Source: a virus. From it: a stretch of DNA of 64,000 nt. Shown here piece after piece: positions 1 to 9,080 of the stretch; the stretch's first letter is position 1, and the number at the start of each line of letters is the position of its first letter. The notes beneath the pieces were generated by a model. It had not been told where the DNA came from. It searched no databases and saw nothing but the letters and a program-made list of their open reading frames with translations. The DNA lies in IMG/VR virus record IMGVR_UViG_3300024257_000005, positions 41,678 to 105,677 of that record, one strand, 5' to 3'. The translations under genes and the position numbers were made by a program.

Positions 1-75
1 AAACAGTTTGTATTTCTACACTTGCATGAGTTCGTATCATCGAGTGCAGATTCAAATATTAGTGGAAGCATCTAA
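1..75 (+). CDS. C-terminal end of an upstream gene (partial)
   Basis: Frame 1 is open from the window edge to a TAA at 73-75 and gives 24 residues (ends NISGSI). The start lies outside the window, so no function can be given. It sits 9 bases before the next gene, whose AAGGAG site overlaps this gene's end, suggesting the same operon. Confidence 0.5.
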   Translation, partial: KQFVFLHLHEFVSSSADSNISGSI

Positions 76-84
76 GGAGACACA

Positions 85-1431
85 ATGACTGACGTAGCAA
101 AAAAGACTGAAACAAAAAAGAAAAAATTACTAGTTCTATCAGACGACATTCGTGTCCCATCAGGTGTGGGCACAATGACAAGACGAATCGTCTTAGACTT
201 AAAGAAAGACTTTGATATAATCCAGCTTGGTGGAGCAATAGATCATCCGAATCCTCAACCTGTATTAGTAGATGGAATAAAAGTAATCCCAGTAAAAGGG
301 TATGGCGATTCTCATATCGTTAGAAATTTAATCACAGTGGAACAACCAGACTATATGTTGATCTTTACAGATCCAAGGTACTGAATTTGGTTATGGCAGA
401 TCGAAGATGAAATCAGATCTATGGTTCCCTTAATGTATTATCATCTATGGGATGACTATCCTGCACCACAATATAATAGAGATTTTTATCTATCGAATGA
501 CTGGATGGGTTGTATCAGTAAAATTTCAAAAGCAATGGTAGAGGAAGTGGCACCAGAATTTAAAGAGAATCCATGGCGCATAGACTATATTCCTCATGGC
601 ACTCCTCACGATGAATTTAAACAGGTTGACAAATCGTCTGTTGAATATCAGAAGTTCATACGTGAATACTACAAGGGTGAATATGAAAAGTATGATTTTA
701 TAATTTTTTATAACAATCGTAATGTAAGAAGAAAAATGATGGGTGATGTTATGAATGCCTATGATGAATTCCTCAGTACACTACCACAGGAAAAGCAAGA
801 CAAATGTTTGCTATTAATGCACACTCATGTTTCCGACGACAATGGAACAAATCTTGCAGCACTGAAAAACGACTTATATCCAAACCACAATATTCTATTT
901 AGTGAAGCTAAAGTTCATACAAACATTTTGAATTTCATCTATAACTCAGTAGATGTCACGATCAATCTTGCCTCAAATGAAGGTTATGGAATGGCAACGG
1001 CTGAATCACTTATGGCCGGCACTCCAATCATTGCCACAATTACAGGTGGAATGCAAGATCAATTAGGCATTCCCTTTGAGAATGATTTTATGTCAGTTGA
1101 TGAATGGAAAGTATTGCAAGAGAATGGTGAGTCATTTTTGACCTCACATCATGCTGTTGGTATTATTCCAAAAACTAGAAGCCTCCAGGGATCACCTCCA
1201 ACTCCATATATCTATGATGATAGAATTAGTTGGATTGATGCTGCGCATGCTATTGAATATTGGTACAACAAGACACCAGAAGAGCGTGTTAAAGCAGGCG
1301 AATCAGGACGTCAATATTTAATCGAAAATGGTCACACAGTAACAGAAATGAACAAGCGTTTTAGGGCAGCAATTAAAGACATTGATGAAAATTGGGAACC
1401 CATTAAACGTGTAAATGTAATCGAGTGCTAA
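85..1431 (+). CDS. Glycosyltransferase, GT4-like fold (one TGA read as Trp)
   Basis: Under the standard code this breaks into two ORFs (85-384 and 421-1431) separated by an in-frame TGA at 382-384. Read as Trp, it is a single 448-residue protein, the same length as the glycosyltransferase at 2704-4050. The N-terminal half begins with a beta strand (LLVLSD) and a loop like the first Rossmann unit of GT-B enzymes. The C-terminal half carries NEGYGMATAESLMAGTPIIA (residues about 305-325), the nucleotide-sugar binding signature of GT4 enzymes. It probably transfers a sugar to phage DNA, a virion protein or a host surface glycan; the acceptor is not visible. Start chosen from AAGGAG 8 bases upstream. 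Confidence 0.85.
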
Positions 1432-1432
1432 T

Positions 1433-1948
1433 ATGGTTAAGGCAAAAACAATAAGAAGCAGAACGGATAAGGGTAGAAAAGCAAGAGCCAAGAAGATCAA
1501 GACGCTATTGGTCACGGTTCAGAAGTTTAAAGCGTTCAATGGATATCGCATGGTGTTTATGTACAATGCTAACTCGCAAGAGGGAACTGGAAAATATAGG
1601 GTTGAATTTAGATCTTCTCCTGCCGAACCTATCAATGTTGACAATTGGCTAAAATTTGCATCAGGCGATATACCTGTATTTGCAAATTGTTCATGTCCAG
1701 ATTTCAAATATAGATGAGAAACGGTTCTTCATAAGAAGGGCATGGCAAGAATAAAAACCAGTAATGGCGATATGCCGGATGTAACTAATCCGACATATAG
1801 AGCATCATATTGTAAACATATAATTGCATGTTTTGATCAAATGCAAGCATACATCAGAAGAAGAAACTTTGATGACATTGGTGAGAGATCCAGACTCAAC
1901 AAGCATCCAGATCTTGAAAAGAAAGTATTCGATAATGACGGAAAATAA
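1433..1948 (+). CDS. SWIM-type zinc-finger protein (one TGA read as Trp)
   Basis: 171 residues with TGA at 1715-1717 as Trp95. The SWIM signature CxC...CxH is split by the TGA: C86 and C88 lie before it, C127 and H129 (YCKHIIA) after it. This is direct support for readthrough. The N-terminus is very basic (KTIRSRTDKGRKARAKK), which fits nucleic-acid binding. Starts 1 base after the glycosyltransferase stop and overlaps the next gene by 14 bases. Role unknown; SWIM domains bind DNA or protein partners. Confidence 0.8.
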
Positions 1949-2417
1949 AGAAAAAGAACGCGAAGGTTTTCTTCCTCAAGAAGGCGAGATGGATCCAGAT
2001 GTTGTACGGTTCTTAAATGAATTTGCTATGACCTTGGACAATTCATTTAAAGAAAAAGATGAGCAGAATTTCGCCTACGCTGACTCAACTGATAAGAAGA
2101 ACTATCCTTTTGTGTATACGAAAAACTATGTGCTAACATACACAAATAAGCTCAAAGCATTCTCTGTATTTATTGTAATCACAGCTGATTCAAGAAGTGT
2201 GGCTGCCGATATTAAGAGATTGGAAAAATTCGCCCAAGCAAATGGAAGTTTTGAATTCAATATTGCTAAAGAATATGCTCTTGTTGATGTAAAAAATCAG
2301 CGTGTTCTATGGGGAGAAGCAGCTGAAAATAAGTACGGAGAGATAAGACTTCAAAGCATCATCAATGAATATAAATTAATAGATAGCATGAAAACCGGAC
2401 AATATGGCGATGCTTAA
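1935..2417 (+). CDS. Uncharacterised 160-residue protein
   Basis: Start ATG at 1935 (MTENKEKEREG) is chosen over an upstream in-frame ATG because the latter lies deep inside the SWIM gene. Acidic N-terminus, then mixed alpha/beta; no motif I recognise. Translationally coupled to the SWIM gene by the overlap. Followed by a late-type promoter box at 2429. Confidence 0.6.
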   Translation: MTENKEKEREGFLPQEGEMDPDVVRFLNEFAMTLDNSFKEKDEQNFAYADSTDKKNYPFVYTKNYVLTYTNKLKAFSVFIVITADSRSVAADIKRLEKFAQANGSFEFNIAKEYALVDVKNQRVLWGEAAENKYGEIRLQSIINEYKLIDSMKTGQYGDA

Positions 2418-2428
2418 TTATTTTATTA

Positions 2429-2446
2429 TATATTTATATAAATAAG
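2429..2446 (+). promoter_or_regulatory. Putative late promoter box (TATATTTATATAAATA)
   Basis: TATATTTATA followed directly by TAAATA, 36 bases before the next ATG. It matches the box found before other genes here (23019, 27513, 33008, 47756, 48955, 52679, 63131) and resembles the T4 late promoter TATAAATA. Confidence 0.5.
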
Positions 2447-2473
2447 TAGATAAATAAATATCAGGAGAATAAA

Positions 2474-2695
2474 ATGGTAACAACAATAACACCAGCAAGA
2501 CAATTAGTAGATAATTTTAGAGCAGGACATGCAGATCACAAGCTGAGTATGAACGAGTTTGTCTCACGTGCATTGGTATTATATATGCTAGACAAGGATT
2601 TCAAAGTAATGATAGATGATAAGATCTTTGATTATGGTAGAACCCTGAATATGTATAAACAACAGGCTTCTAACGAAAACAATCTGAACCAGTAG
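2474..2695 (+). CDS. Small protein, 73 residues, unknown
   Basis: ATG preceded by CAGGAG. Starts MVTTITPARQL and has a helical centre containing NEFVSRALVLYML, reminiscent of ribbon-helix-helix or CopG-like helices, but too weak to assign. First gene after the late-type promoter at 2429 and 8 bases before the next glycosyltransferase. Confidence 0.55.
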   Translation: MVTTITPARQLVDNFRAGHADHKLSMNEFVSRALVLYMLDKDFKVMIDDKIFDYGRTLNMYKQQASNENNLNQ

Positions 2696-2703
2696 GAGTA
2701 AAC

Positions 2704-4050
2704 ATGCAAAAACAAACAATGGTCGTCATGGCACCTTACACCACAGTGAGTGGGTACGGAGCACATAGTCGAGACATCATACAGGCATTAATTGAAGCTG
2801 ACAAGTACAATCTATATTTGGTTCCAATGAACTGGGGAAATACACCTCAGAATGCTTTGAAAGAAAGTAATCCTGTACATAAGAAAATGCTTGATCTGAC
2901 ATTGGATAAGCAATTCGAAGGCAAGCCAGACTTCTTTGTACACATCTCAATCCCACTAGAGTTTAGACCCTTTGGCAAAAGAAATATTGGCATCACAGCC
3001 GGTATGGAAACCGATCGTGTTGCTCAAGAGTGGATTGAAAAAGCAAATGCAATGGACGTAATGATAGTTCCATCAGAGCACTCAAAGATTGCTCATTCGG
3101 AAACCGTTATTCCAATCCAACCACGACCAGACATGCCACCAATCGGAGAATTCAGAAGTCAGAAGCCTATTGAAGTATTGTTTGAAGGTGTAGATCTAAG
3201 CATCTATAAAGATCTTGGATATAAATCTGATTTGCCCCATAGACAGGGATCGCCAGAGCTACAACCAATATTTGACATGCCTGAAGAATTTGCATTTCTA
3301 TATACAGGTCATTGGATGCAAGGCGGATTTAGAGAAGGTAGAAAAGATGCTGATGGATTGATCTACAATTTCATCAATACATTTAACTACAAAAAGGGAG
3401 AGGTTGCTCTCGTACTGAAAACAACCATGGGTAATTTTTCAAGGCTAGATAGAAGTGCACTTGAAAAAGAAATTTCTCGAATCAGAGACATGTTCCCCGA
3501 TAGAGATTCTCAGCCAAATATTTATCTTGTTCACGGTAGTCTAACAGATGCTGAAATGAATGAGCTATATAATATTCCAAAGATCAAAGCTATGGTTTCA
3601 TTAACACATGGTGAAGGCTATGGAAGACCTCTGGCAGAGTTTGCCGCTGCAACTGGAAAACCAGTTTTAGCTCCATTCTGGTCAGGTCAAGTTGACTTCT
3701 TGTTTGAAGGAACCAATGAACTATTGTTTGATTACGATTTAGCAAAAGTTCCACCTTCAGCCGTATGGGATAAAGTGATCGTTGAGGGCTCACAATGGGC
3801 AAATGTAAAAGATACCGATGTAGTTCAGAAGCTGACAAAATGTTTTTATAAATATGATGACATGCTTGTATATTCTAAGAAAGTACAGGATCATATTGTC
3901 AAATATAAAAATCTTGATCTCATGAAGACGCAGCTAATTTCTATCATCGATAGATATGCACCACCACTTGAGTCAAATGTTGTTCTACCAGAATTAACAA
4001 AGGGTGGCTCATTGGACTTAAGCAAACTAAAAGGATTTAAAAAGCAGTAG
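2704..4050 (+). CDS. Glycosyltransferase, GT4-like
   Basis: 448 residues, no in-frame TGA. N-terminus VVMAPYTTVSGYGAHSRD has the substrate-loop glycines of GT-B enzymes. A C-terminal THGEGYGRPLAEFAAATGKP (about 302-321) is the GT4 sugar-nucleotide site with the conserved Glu. Same size and order as the product of 85-1431, so the two may be old duplicates. Part of a glycan cassette reaching to 10.3 kb. Sugar and acceptor cannot be read from the sequence. Confidence 0.85.
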   Translation: MQKQTMVVMAPYTTVSGYGAHSRDIIQALIEADKYNLYLVPMNWGNTPQNALKESNPVHKKMLDLTLDKQFEGKPDFFVHISIPLEFRPFGKRNIGITAGMETDRVAQEWIEKANAMDVMIVPSEHSKIAHSETVIPIQPRPDMPPIGEFRSQKPIEVLFEGVDLSIYKDLGYKSDLPHRQGSPELQPIFDMPEEFAFLYTGHWMQGGFREGRKDADGLIYNFINTFNYKKGEVALVLKTTMGNFSRLDRSALEKEISRIRDMFPDRDSQPNIYLVHGSLTDAEMNELYNIPKIKAMVSLTHGEGYGRPLAEFAAATGKPVLAPFWSGQVDFLFEGTNELLFDYDLAKVPPSAVWDKVIVEGSQWANVKDTDVVQKLTKCFYKYDDMLVYSKKVQDHIVKYKNLDLMKTQLISIIDRYAPPLESNVVLPELTKGGSLDLSKLKGFKKQ

Positions 4051-4058
4051 GAGGCACT

Positions 4059-4562
4059 ATGCTACATACAATATCAATCAAAAAAGATAAATTAATCGAG
4101 ACCCTGACGGTAAATCGTGAAGTTCATATAGAAGAATACAAACAAGCTGTTCTGGATTATCACGTCATTGCAAAATATGCTATGGATCAGATGGCAAAAG
4201 CTGCTCAAAAAACGGCACTCGCATATAAGAAACGAGCAAAAACAATCGAGTCATCTGACGATATGGATGATTGGAATGTTGGTCAAATATACATCAATAC
4301 TCAAGCACTGACAAATCTTCAACTACCACAATCTCATGAGAGTGATTATGACGAAGCAATTGAGATGCTAGAGTTTCACACAATTACCGATGAAGACGAC
4401 AAAGATACAATCGCTCTTTCACAAGAGGATTTCAGAACATTCGTTAGAGATGACTGGGCATGGAAAGCACAGTTTTCTAACATGAGTACAATGTACTTTT
4501 CTGGTTCTTCAAACATAGGACTCGGAAATTCTAATCCATTAGAAAAGCTCCACGTAGGTTAA
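4059..4562 (+). CDS. Uncharacterised protein with a tail-fibre-like C-terminus
   Basis: 167 residues. The last 20 residues contain IGLGNSNPLEKLHVG. This closely resembles the IGxGTxxPxxKLHV motif that precedes the intramolecular chaperone region in many phage tail fibres and bacterial surface proteins. The rest is helical and charged and shows no fibre repeat. It may be a virion decoration protein or a small fragment that borrowed this cap. GGAGG site 6 bases before the ATG. Confidence 0.55.
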   Translation: MLHTISIKKDKLIETLTVNREVHIEEYKQAVLDYHVIAKYAMDQMAKAAQKTALAYKKRAKTIESSDDMDDWNVGQIYINTQALTNLQLPQSHESDYDEAIEMLEFHTITDEDDKDTIALSQEDFRTFVRDDWAWKAQFSNMSTMYFSGSSNIGLGNSNPLEKLHVG

Positions 4563-4566
4563 TATC

Positions 4567-4839
4567 ATGGAGATGACAATTGCACCAGAGTTTGAAAATA
4601 AGATAACTTGCTATGATGAGACTGAAATAATGTTCTCACTCAATGCAGATGGAGAATTGTTTATTGCTGAGAAATATAGAGCAGATCCATCTCCAGCTTC
4701 AAAACGATTTTGAGAATGTATGAAGGTAAACGGCAAAGAGTGGGCAGACTGTTTTGATGAAAATGAGGCTCTTACAGAAGAAGTGAGTAGCCTTAAGGGC
4801 ATCATTGAAGGAATGGAAGAAAAATATCTAGGAAAATAA
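4567..4839 (+). CDS. Small protein, 90 residues (one TGA read as Trp)
   Basis: Not visible as one ORF under the standard code. ATG 4567 to TAA 4839 is open when TGA at 4711-4713 is Trp (context SKRFWECM). It is acidic and ends in a predicted helix. It fits snugly between its neighbours (4 bases after, 1 base before), which supports it. Function unknown. Confidence 0.6.
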
Positions 4840-4840
4840 T

Positions 4841-5359
4841 ATGCAAGGACAAAACTATGAGACCGGCTGCCTTATGCTGGATTTCAAAATAACAAATTGG
4901 ACATCTATTATCAATAGAGTAATTAAGCCTGAGGATGTATATCATCACGAAGATTATGGAATTGAAATGCATCCTCATGCAACAATCATCTACGGATTAC
5001 CAGATATCCCATGGACAAAGTTGGCACTATATTGCTATCCCATGAAAATTGTGACGGTGATTATTAATCGTGTTGACATATTTGAGCCTGAAGGTGAGAA
5101 TTATGATGTAGTTATATTTCCAGTTGCAAGCAAGGCACTCAAAATGATCAACTACAAGATAGCTGAAAATTTTGGTATCGATCAAACCCATGAAAAATAT
5201 AGCCCTCACATTACACTTGCATATGTGAAAAAAGGTCGAGGTAAGAGCTATGTGAAAAAGCTTGCCAATGAAATTAAATTAAGTCCAAAGGAATACAGAT
5301 TAACAGGACCAGACGGTCTATTGAAGACTTGGACAATGCAAGATAAGAAGGAAAAGTAA
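4841..5359 (+). CDS. 2H phosphoesterase (LigT / Acb1-like)
   Basis: 172 residues with the two HxT motifs that define the 2H phosphoesterase fold: H46-A-T48 in PHATIIYG and H123-I-T125 in SPHITLAY. Family members hydrolyse or form 2'-5' and cyclic phosphodiester bonds in RNA ends or cyclic nucleotides. In a phage the two leading ideas are RNA-end processing, matching the RNA-repair genes elsewhere in the window, or cleavage of CBASS signal nucleotides as T4 Acb1 does. The sequence alone does not separate these. ATG overlaps the next gene's start by 1 base. Confidence 0.8.
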   Translation: MQGQNYETGCLMLDFKITNWTSIINRVIKPEDVYHHEDYGIEMHPHATIIYGLPDIPWTKLALYCYPMKIVTVIINRVDIFEPEGENYDVVIFPVASKALKMINYKIAENFGIDQTHEKYSPHITLAYVKKGRGKSYVKKLANEIKLSPKEYRLTGPDGLLKTWTMQDKKEK

Positions 5360-6012
5360 TGGAAAACATAATGCAAGATATATTTCTATCATTCAATATG
5401 ATGGTACAGGACAACGAAGATATCATAACGCCAACACTTGAAAGCATCAAGCGATTTATGGATCATCACCCAGGCAAATGCGAATTAGTAATTGTTGACG
5501 GTGGTTCAACCGACAAGACGGTAGAAATATGCAACCGTTTTACAGATCGAGTGCATGAAAAGAAATTTGAAAAGGATTTTTCAGAGCAGAAGAATTTTCT
5601 CAATTCAAAATCAATGGGTAGATGGATATTCAATATAGACTCAGATGAGATATTGACTGAAGAATTAATCCATACACTATATGCAATGCTCATGCTCCCA
5701 CAAAATCAAGAAACTGATTTGATTTATATTCCTAGAGTAAATAGAGTAGTGGGTCTTACTGAAGGTCATATTGCTAAATGGGGATGGAGAGTTGACAAAG
5801 ACGGTGACATCAATTACCCAGATTATCAAGCAAGAATTTATAAGAACAAACCAGGGCTACATTGGGAAGGCAAGGTTCATGAGACCATAGTAGGTTTTGA
5901 ATCATATGGCAGCATTCCAATGGAAAAACACCATCGTCTATATTTGGTACACAATAAAAGTATTGAAAGACAAGTGAAACAAAATGAGTTATATGACACG
6001 ATTGTGAGGTAA
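5359..6012 (+). CDS. Glycosyltransferase family 2
   Basis: 217 residues. GT-A features: LVIVDGGSTDKTVEI (about 35-50), and the metal-binding NIDSDEIL (about 93-100), a DxD-type motif. It is shorter than most GT2 enzymes but includes the core. ATG overlaps the TAA of the 2H gene (TAATG), so the two are translationally coupled. Confidence 0.85.
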   Translation: MENIMQDIFLSFNMMVQDNEDIITPTLESIKRFMDHHPGKCELVIVDGGSTDKTVEICNRFTDRVHEKKFEKDFSEQKNFLNSKSMGRWIFNIDSDEILTEELIHTLYAMLMLPQNQETDLIYIPRVNRVVGLTEGHIAKWGWRVDKDGDINYPDYQARIYKNKPGLHWEGKVHETIVGFESYGSIPMEKHHRLYLVHNKSIERQVKQNELYDTIVR

Positions 6013-6014
6013 CA

Positions 6015-6989
6015 GTGAAAATTGCATTCCTTTCGGAAACGAAGTTAAATGGAAAATATCCGGAAAACTTTTCAAATTCAAGAACAGACGTTGCTTGGCA
6101 AACCGCTTTAGGAGCAACACATTATTGCATAACCGATCAAAAATTTCTTGGAAAAGAGATTGATATCGCAATAGTAATTCTACCAAAAAACTCAAATACT
6201 CTACAAAAAATCGACTCAACAATGTTCGACTATTTCCAACAGAGTGGAACCAAAGTCGGAGTAATGCAAGAGGGTCCAAACTGGTATTTTCAAGACTATT
6301 CAGCAGAAGATAATCTGCTATACTATAAATATTTATTACAGGCGGATTTTATTTTATGTCATAATGAGGTTGATCATGTATATTTTAAAGGGCTGGTCGG
6401 GCATAACAATGTTCATATTATGCCATCAACAATGAGAGATCCCGGTATCAAATCAATTATGCAGATCGAAAGAAAAGAAGAAGTTATGATTGGCGGAGGA
6501 TTTACAAGTTGGTACGGAGGATTTGATTCTTTCGTTGTAGCACAGAGAGCCGAGATAACTCCTGTAATGCCTTCAATGGGTAGGCGTCAGGAAAATGAAG
6601 AGCTTTGGGGGATAAATCATCTCCCTTATATGGACTGGACACAATGGATCATGGAGCTCAATCATTACAAATATGCAATACACCTGATGAGAACTTTTGC
6701 AGCTGGTACATTTGCTATGAATTGTGCAGCACTTGGAGTTCCATGTATTGGATATAAAGATCTTGATACTCAAAGAAATCTACATCCAGCACTGTCTATT
6801 GACATTGGAGATCTTGGTAAGGCTGCAAAGCTATTAAAACAGTTAAAAACTGACAAAGGTTTCTATGATGAATGTAGTAGATTAGCAAAGGTAAATTTTA
6901 TCAATTCAAACTATAATGAACCAAATTATAGAAATTATATGACTAGATTATTTTATGAGATATTGGAGGAAGAAGATGGAACAATATAG
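6015..6989 (+). CDS. Glycosyltransferase-like protein
   Basis: 324 residues from a GTG at 6015 (MKIAFLSETKLNGKYPEN). The C-terminal half has AAGTFAMNCAALGVPCIGY, where a GT-B enzyme would bind its donor (small residues, then GVPCIG). It lacks the clear EGYG motif of its neighbours, so assignment is by context and fold-like pattern. Starts 3 bases after the GT2 gene and overlaps the next gene by 14 bases. Confidence 0.65.
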   Translation: MKIAFLSETKLNGKYPENFSNSRTDVAWQTALGATHYCITDQKFLGKEIDIAIVILPKNSNTLQKIDSTMFDYFQQSGTKVGVMQEGPNWYFQDYSAEDNLLYYKYLLQADFILCHNEVDHVYFKGLVGHNNVHIMPSTMRDPGIKSIMQIERKEEVMIGGGFTSWYGGFDSFVVAQRAEITPVMPSMGRRQENEELWGINHLPYMDWTQWIMELNHYKYAIHLMRTFAAGTFAMNCAALGVPCIGYKDLDTQRNLHPALSIDIGDLGKAAKLLKQLKTDKGFYDECSRLAKVNFINSNYNEPNYRNYMTRLFYEILEEEDGTI

Positions 6990-7209
6990 AGAAACAACAT
7001 TTAATTCATGAATCGAATATAAATTATTTATGGAATCAATATCTGTAGGAACTATTGAAAGCGAACAATTATACCATGGACCATTCCCAGATAAAAAAGG
7101 TGTCTATATTGTTCCAGCAACATGTAGTGCATATTTTGCTGAATTTGATGGTGAAAAATGGATTGACTCTAGTACAAATAGACCTATAGGATTTTATTAT
7201 AAAGGATAA
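6976..7209 (+). CDS. Small protein, 77 residues (one TGA read as Trp)
   Basis: ATG 6976 to TAA 7209, open only if TGA at 7009-7011 is Trp12 (FNSWIEY). GGAGGAAGAAG precedes the ATG. The sequence (GVYIVPATCSAYFAEFDG) looks like a small beta-rich domain. Function unknown. Confidence 0.6.
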
Positions 7210-7213
7210 CACA

Positions 7214-7669
7214 ATGGTAACAGGATCATTCTCAATTCCAAAAGAAGAAGACATTTGTTGGATCTGTAAACAAGTCGAATGTAAGCATTTGAAAACTACG
7301 CCTTCTTATATTAATGAATATTTCACGGCTTATGATCTCATTGATAAGTGGGAAAGCAAATATGCAGAAGATGTCCCATATGAACTTAAGGTTAGTATAG
7401 CAATGCATTTTGAGAATGAAGATCAAAAGAGACGTCTATATATTAAGCGTCTACTTGGCGCTATGGAATTCAAATTTTATCAGCAACCTTCGTTTGTTTA
7501 TGCACCCTATATTCCAATAACGCCGATGAAAAAATATAAGCCAGAGGATAGATTTGTTATTTGGGATCCATCATGGCAAGACTTCCCTAGATTCTTTGAT
7601 GTAGGAAGTGAAAAATTGAATAAAATGATTGTTAGAAGCATAACTAGAAAAAAAAGATGGAGTAAATAA
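7214..7669 (+). CDS. Uncharacterised 151-residue protein with a Cys pair
   Basis: N-terminal CWICKQVECKHL has CxxC...CxH spacing suitable for binding one zinc ion. The C-terminus is basic (RSITRKKRWSK). No family recognised. The stop overlaps the next ATG (TAATG). Confidence 0.55.
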   Translation: MVTGSFSIPKEEDICWICKQVECKHLKTTPSYINEYFTAYDLIDKWESKYAEDVPYELKVSIAMHFENEDQKRRLYIKRLLGAMEFKFYQQPSFVYAPYIPITPMKKYKPEDRFVIWDPSWQDFPRFFDVGSEKLNKMIVRSITRKKRWSK

Positions 7670-7908
7670 TGGAATTAAAAGTAGTTCACTTCGATCCCAA
7701 ATCAGATACTGTGCTAGGAATCTATATTGACGATCAGTTGATCGAAGGTGGAGATGAATATCATAATAATATTACAGTCTGGCTCAAGGCATTTTTGAGA
7801 GGAATCTCTGTAACAGGGAAGAGCTATACAGTAAATAATTTATATACAAAGAAATTTCAAATGCCTGTAGACTATTTCTCAAGCATTGATTTCGAAAGCG
7901 AAGGATAG
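7669..7908 (+). CDS. Small protein, 79 residues, unknown
   Basis: Coupled to the previous gene by TAATG. Beta-rich N-terminus (KVVHFDPKSDTVLGIYIDDQ). No recognised motif. Confidence 0.55.
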   Translation: MELKVVHFDPKSDTVLGIYIDDQLIEGGDEYHNNITVWLKAFLRGISVTGKSYTVNNLYTKKFQMPVDYFSSIDFESEG

Positions 7909-7912
7909 TAAT

Positions 7913-8239
7913 ATGGAAAACTATACACGAGTAATGAAAGCGATTATTAAAGCGCAGATTGAAGACATGGAATTTGAAGAACGAGTGGACTGGTATGAGA
8001 TCATCATAAAGACATTTGAAATAGAAGGATGGTCTGAAGCGACCCATGTTCTTGGATGTGATGGAGCATATGACGAAGCAATGGTTCAAGTACACCCAGA
8101 AATATTTGAAGATACTATTGATTTGTCAGTATGTCCCTGTGGTTGCAATGGTGATCTACTTGAAATTGACATCACTTTAGCAGTTTATCGTCCAGCCGAA
8201 TGTATTACACTAAACTATACTATTGAATCACTTGTCTAA
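7913..8239 (+). CDS. Uncharacterised acidic protein, 108 residues
   Basis: Start placed at ATG 7913 (MENYTRVMKA), just after the preceding stop and behind a GAAGGA site, rather than at an upstream in-frame codon. Strongly acidic. A Cys cluster (SVCPCGCNGDLLE, about residues 70-82) could bind metal. Overlaps the epimerase gene by 17 bases. Confidence 0.55.
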   Translation: MENYTRVMKAIIKAQIEDMEFEERVDWYEIIIKTFEIEGWSEATHVLGCDGAYDEAMVQVHPEIFEDTIDLSVCPCGCNGDLLEIDITLAVYRPAECITLNYTIESLV

Positions 8240-9080
8240 ACAAATTTTAGTCACCGGTGGTGCTGGCTTTATTGGCTCGCATCTTATCCATGCTCTTGTC
8301 AGGCCTTGGAATAGTGTTTGGTCGATCGACAACTATACAACAGGCAATATGAGAAATGAAGTCGAAGGCTGTGAATATTTAGAGAAAGATTTGATCTATG
8401 AGTCTACACTCCATGATCATAAATTTGATATTATCTATCATCTAGCTGCCAGACCGAGAATACAACCTTCACTATTAGACCCTGAATATACAATGACAAA
8501 CAATATCATGTCGACACTCAACGTATTAAAATATGCCAGAAAAACAGGATGTAAAGTTATATTTGCATCATCATCTTCGGTCGGTGGTAATAGATTTGCA
8601 AATCCATATACTCTATCAAAGTCAATGTGTGAAGATTTATGCAGAGAATACCATACGATATACGAGCTTGACATATCTATAGCAAGATTTTATAATGTAT
8701 ATGGGCCAAGAATGATTGGAGATTCTGAGTTTGGTACGGTTCTTGGAGTTTGGTTAGAGAGATACAAGAAGAGCAAGCCACTAAAGATAACAGGAGACGG
8801 AACTCAACGAAGAGATTTTACTCATGTTGACGACATTGTTGCAGGACTAATTGAGATGTCTGGAGACGTTCCATATTATAGACCTGTTGAGCTTGGCCGG
8901 GGTGAGAACTATTCATTAAATGAATTAGTAGATCTATTCCCTAATGCTAAAAAGGAATATGTAGATCGTCCTTCTGGAGAGATGGCACACACGCTATGTA
9001 AAGATAGAAATCCATTCTTAGATTGGAAACCTCAACGAAATGTAAAAGATTTCATATTAGAATCAATAAAGGAAAGCTAA
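8223..9080 (+). CDS. NAD-dependent sugar epimerase/dehydratase (extended SDR)
   Basis: 285 residues. N-terminal GGAGFIGSHL is the GxxGxxG NAD-binding loop of extended short-chain dehydrogenases. An ASSSSVGG segment and a YTLSKS motif supply the catalytic Ser and Tyr-x-x-x-Lys. FTHVDDIVAGLI is the usual downstream SDR helix. It should make or change a nucleotide sugar (UDP-glucose 4-epimerase or GDP-mannose dehydratase type), feeding the glycosyltransferases. The start is a TTG at 8223 inside the end of the preceding gene. Confidence 0.85.
   Translation: MNHLSKQILVTGGAGFIGSHLIHALVRPWNSVWSIDNYTTGNMRNEVEGCEYLEKDLIYESTLHDHKFDIIYHLAARPRIQPSLLDPEYTMTNNIMSTLNVLKYARKTGCKVIFASSSSVGGNRFANPYTLSKSMCEDLCREYHTIYELDISIARFYNVYGPRMIGDSEFGTVLGVWLERYKKSKPLKITGDGTQRRDFTHVDDIVAGLIEMSGDVPYYRPVELGRGENYSLNELVDLFPNAKKEYVDRPSGEMAHTLCKDRNPFLDWKPQRNVKDFILESIKES

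Noticed and set aside
1318-1515. Minus-strand ORFs throughout the window
   Set aside because: They lie opposite clear plus-strand genes, lack ribosome-binding sites and have no recognisable domains. All supported genes are on the plus strand.
382-1717. Frameshifts or sequencing errors as cause of the split genes
   Set aside because: The frame is the same on both sides of every break, the interruption is always TGA and never TAA or TAG, and it recurs in more than a dozen genes.
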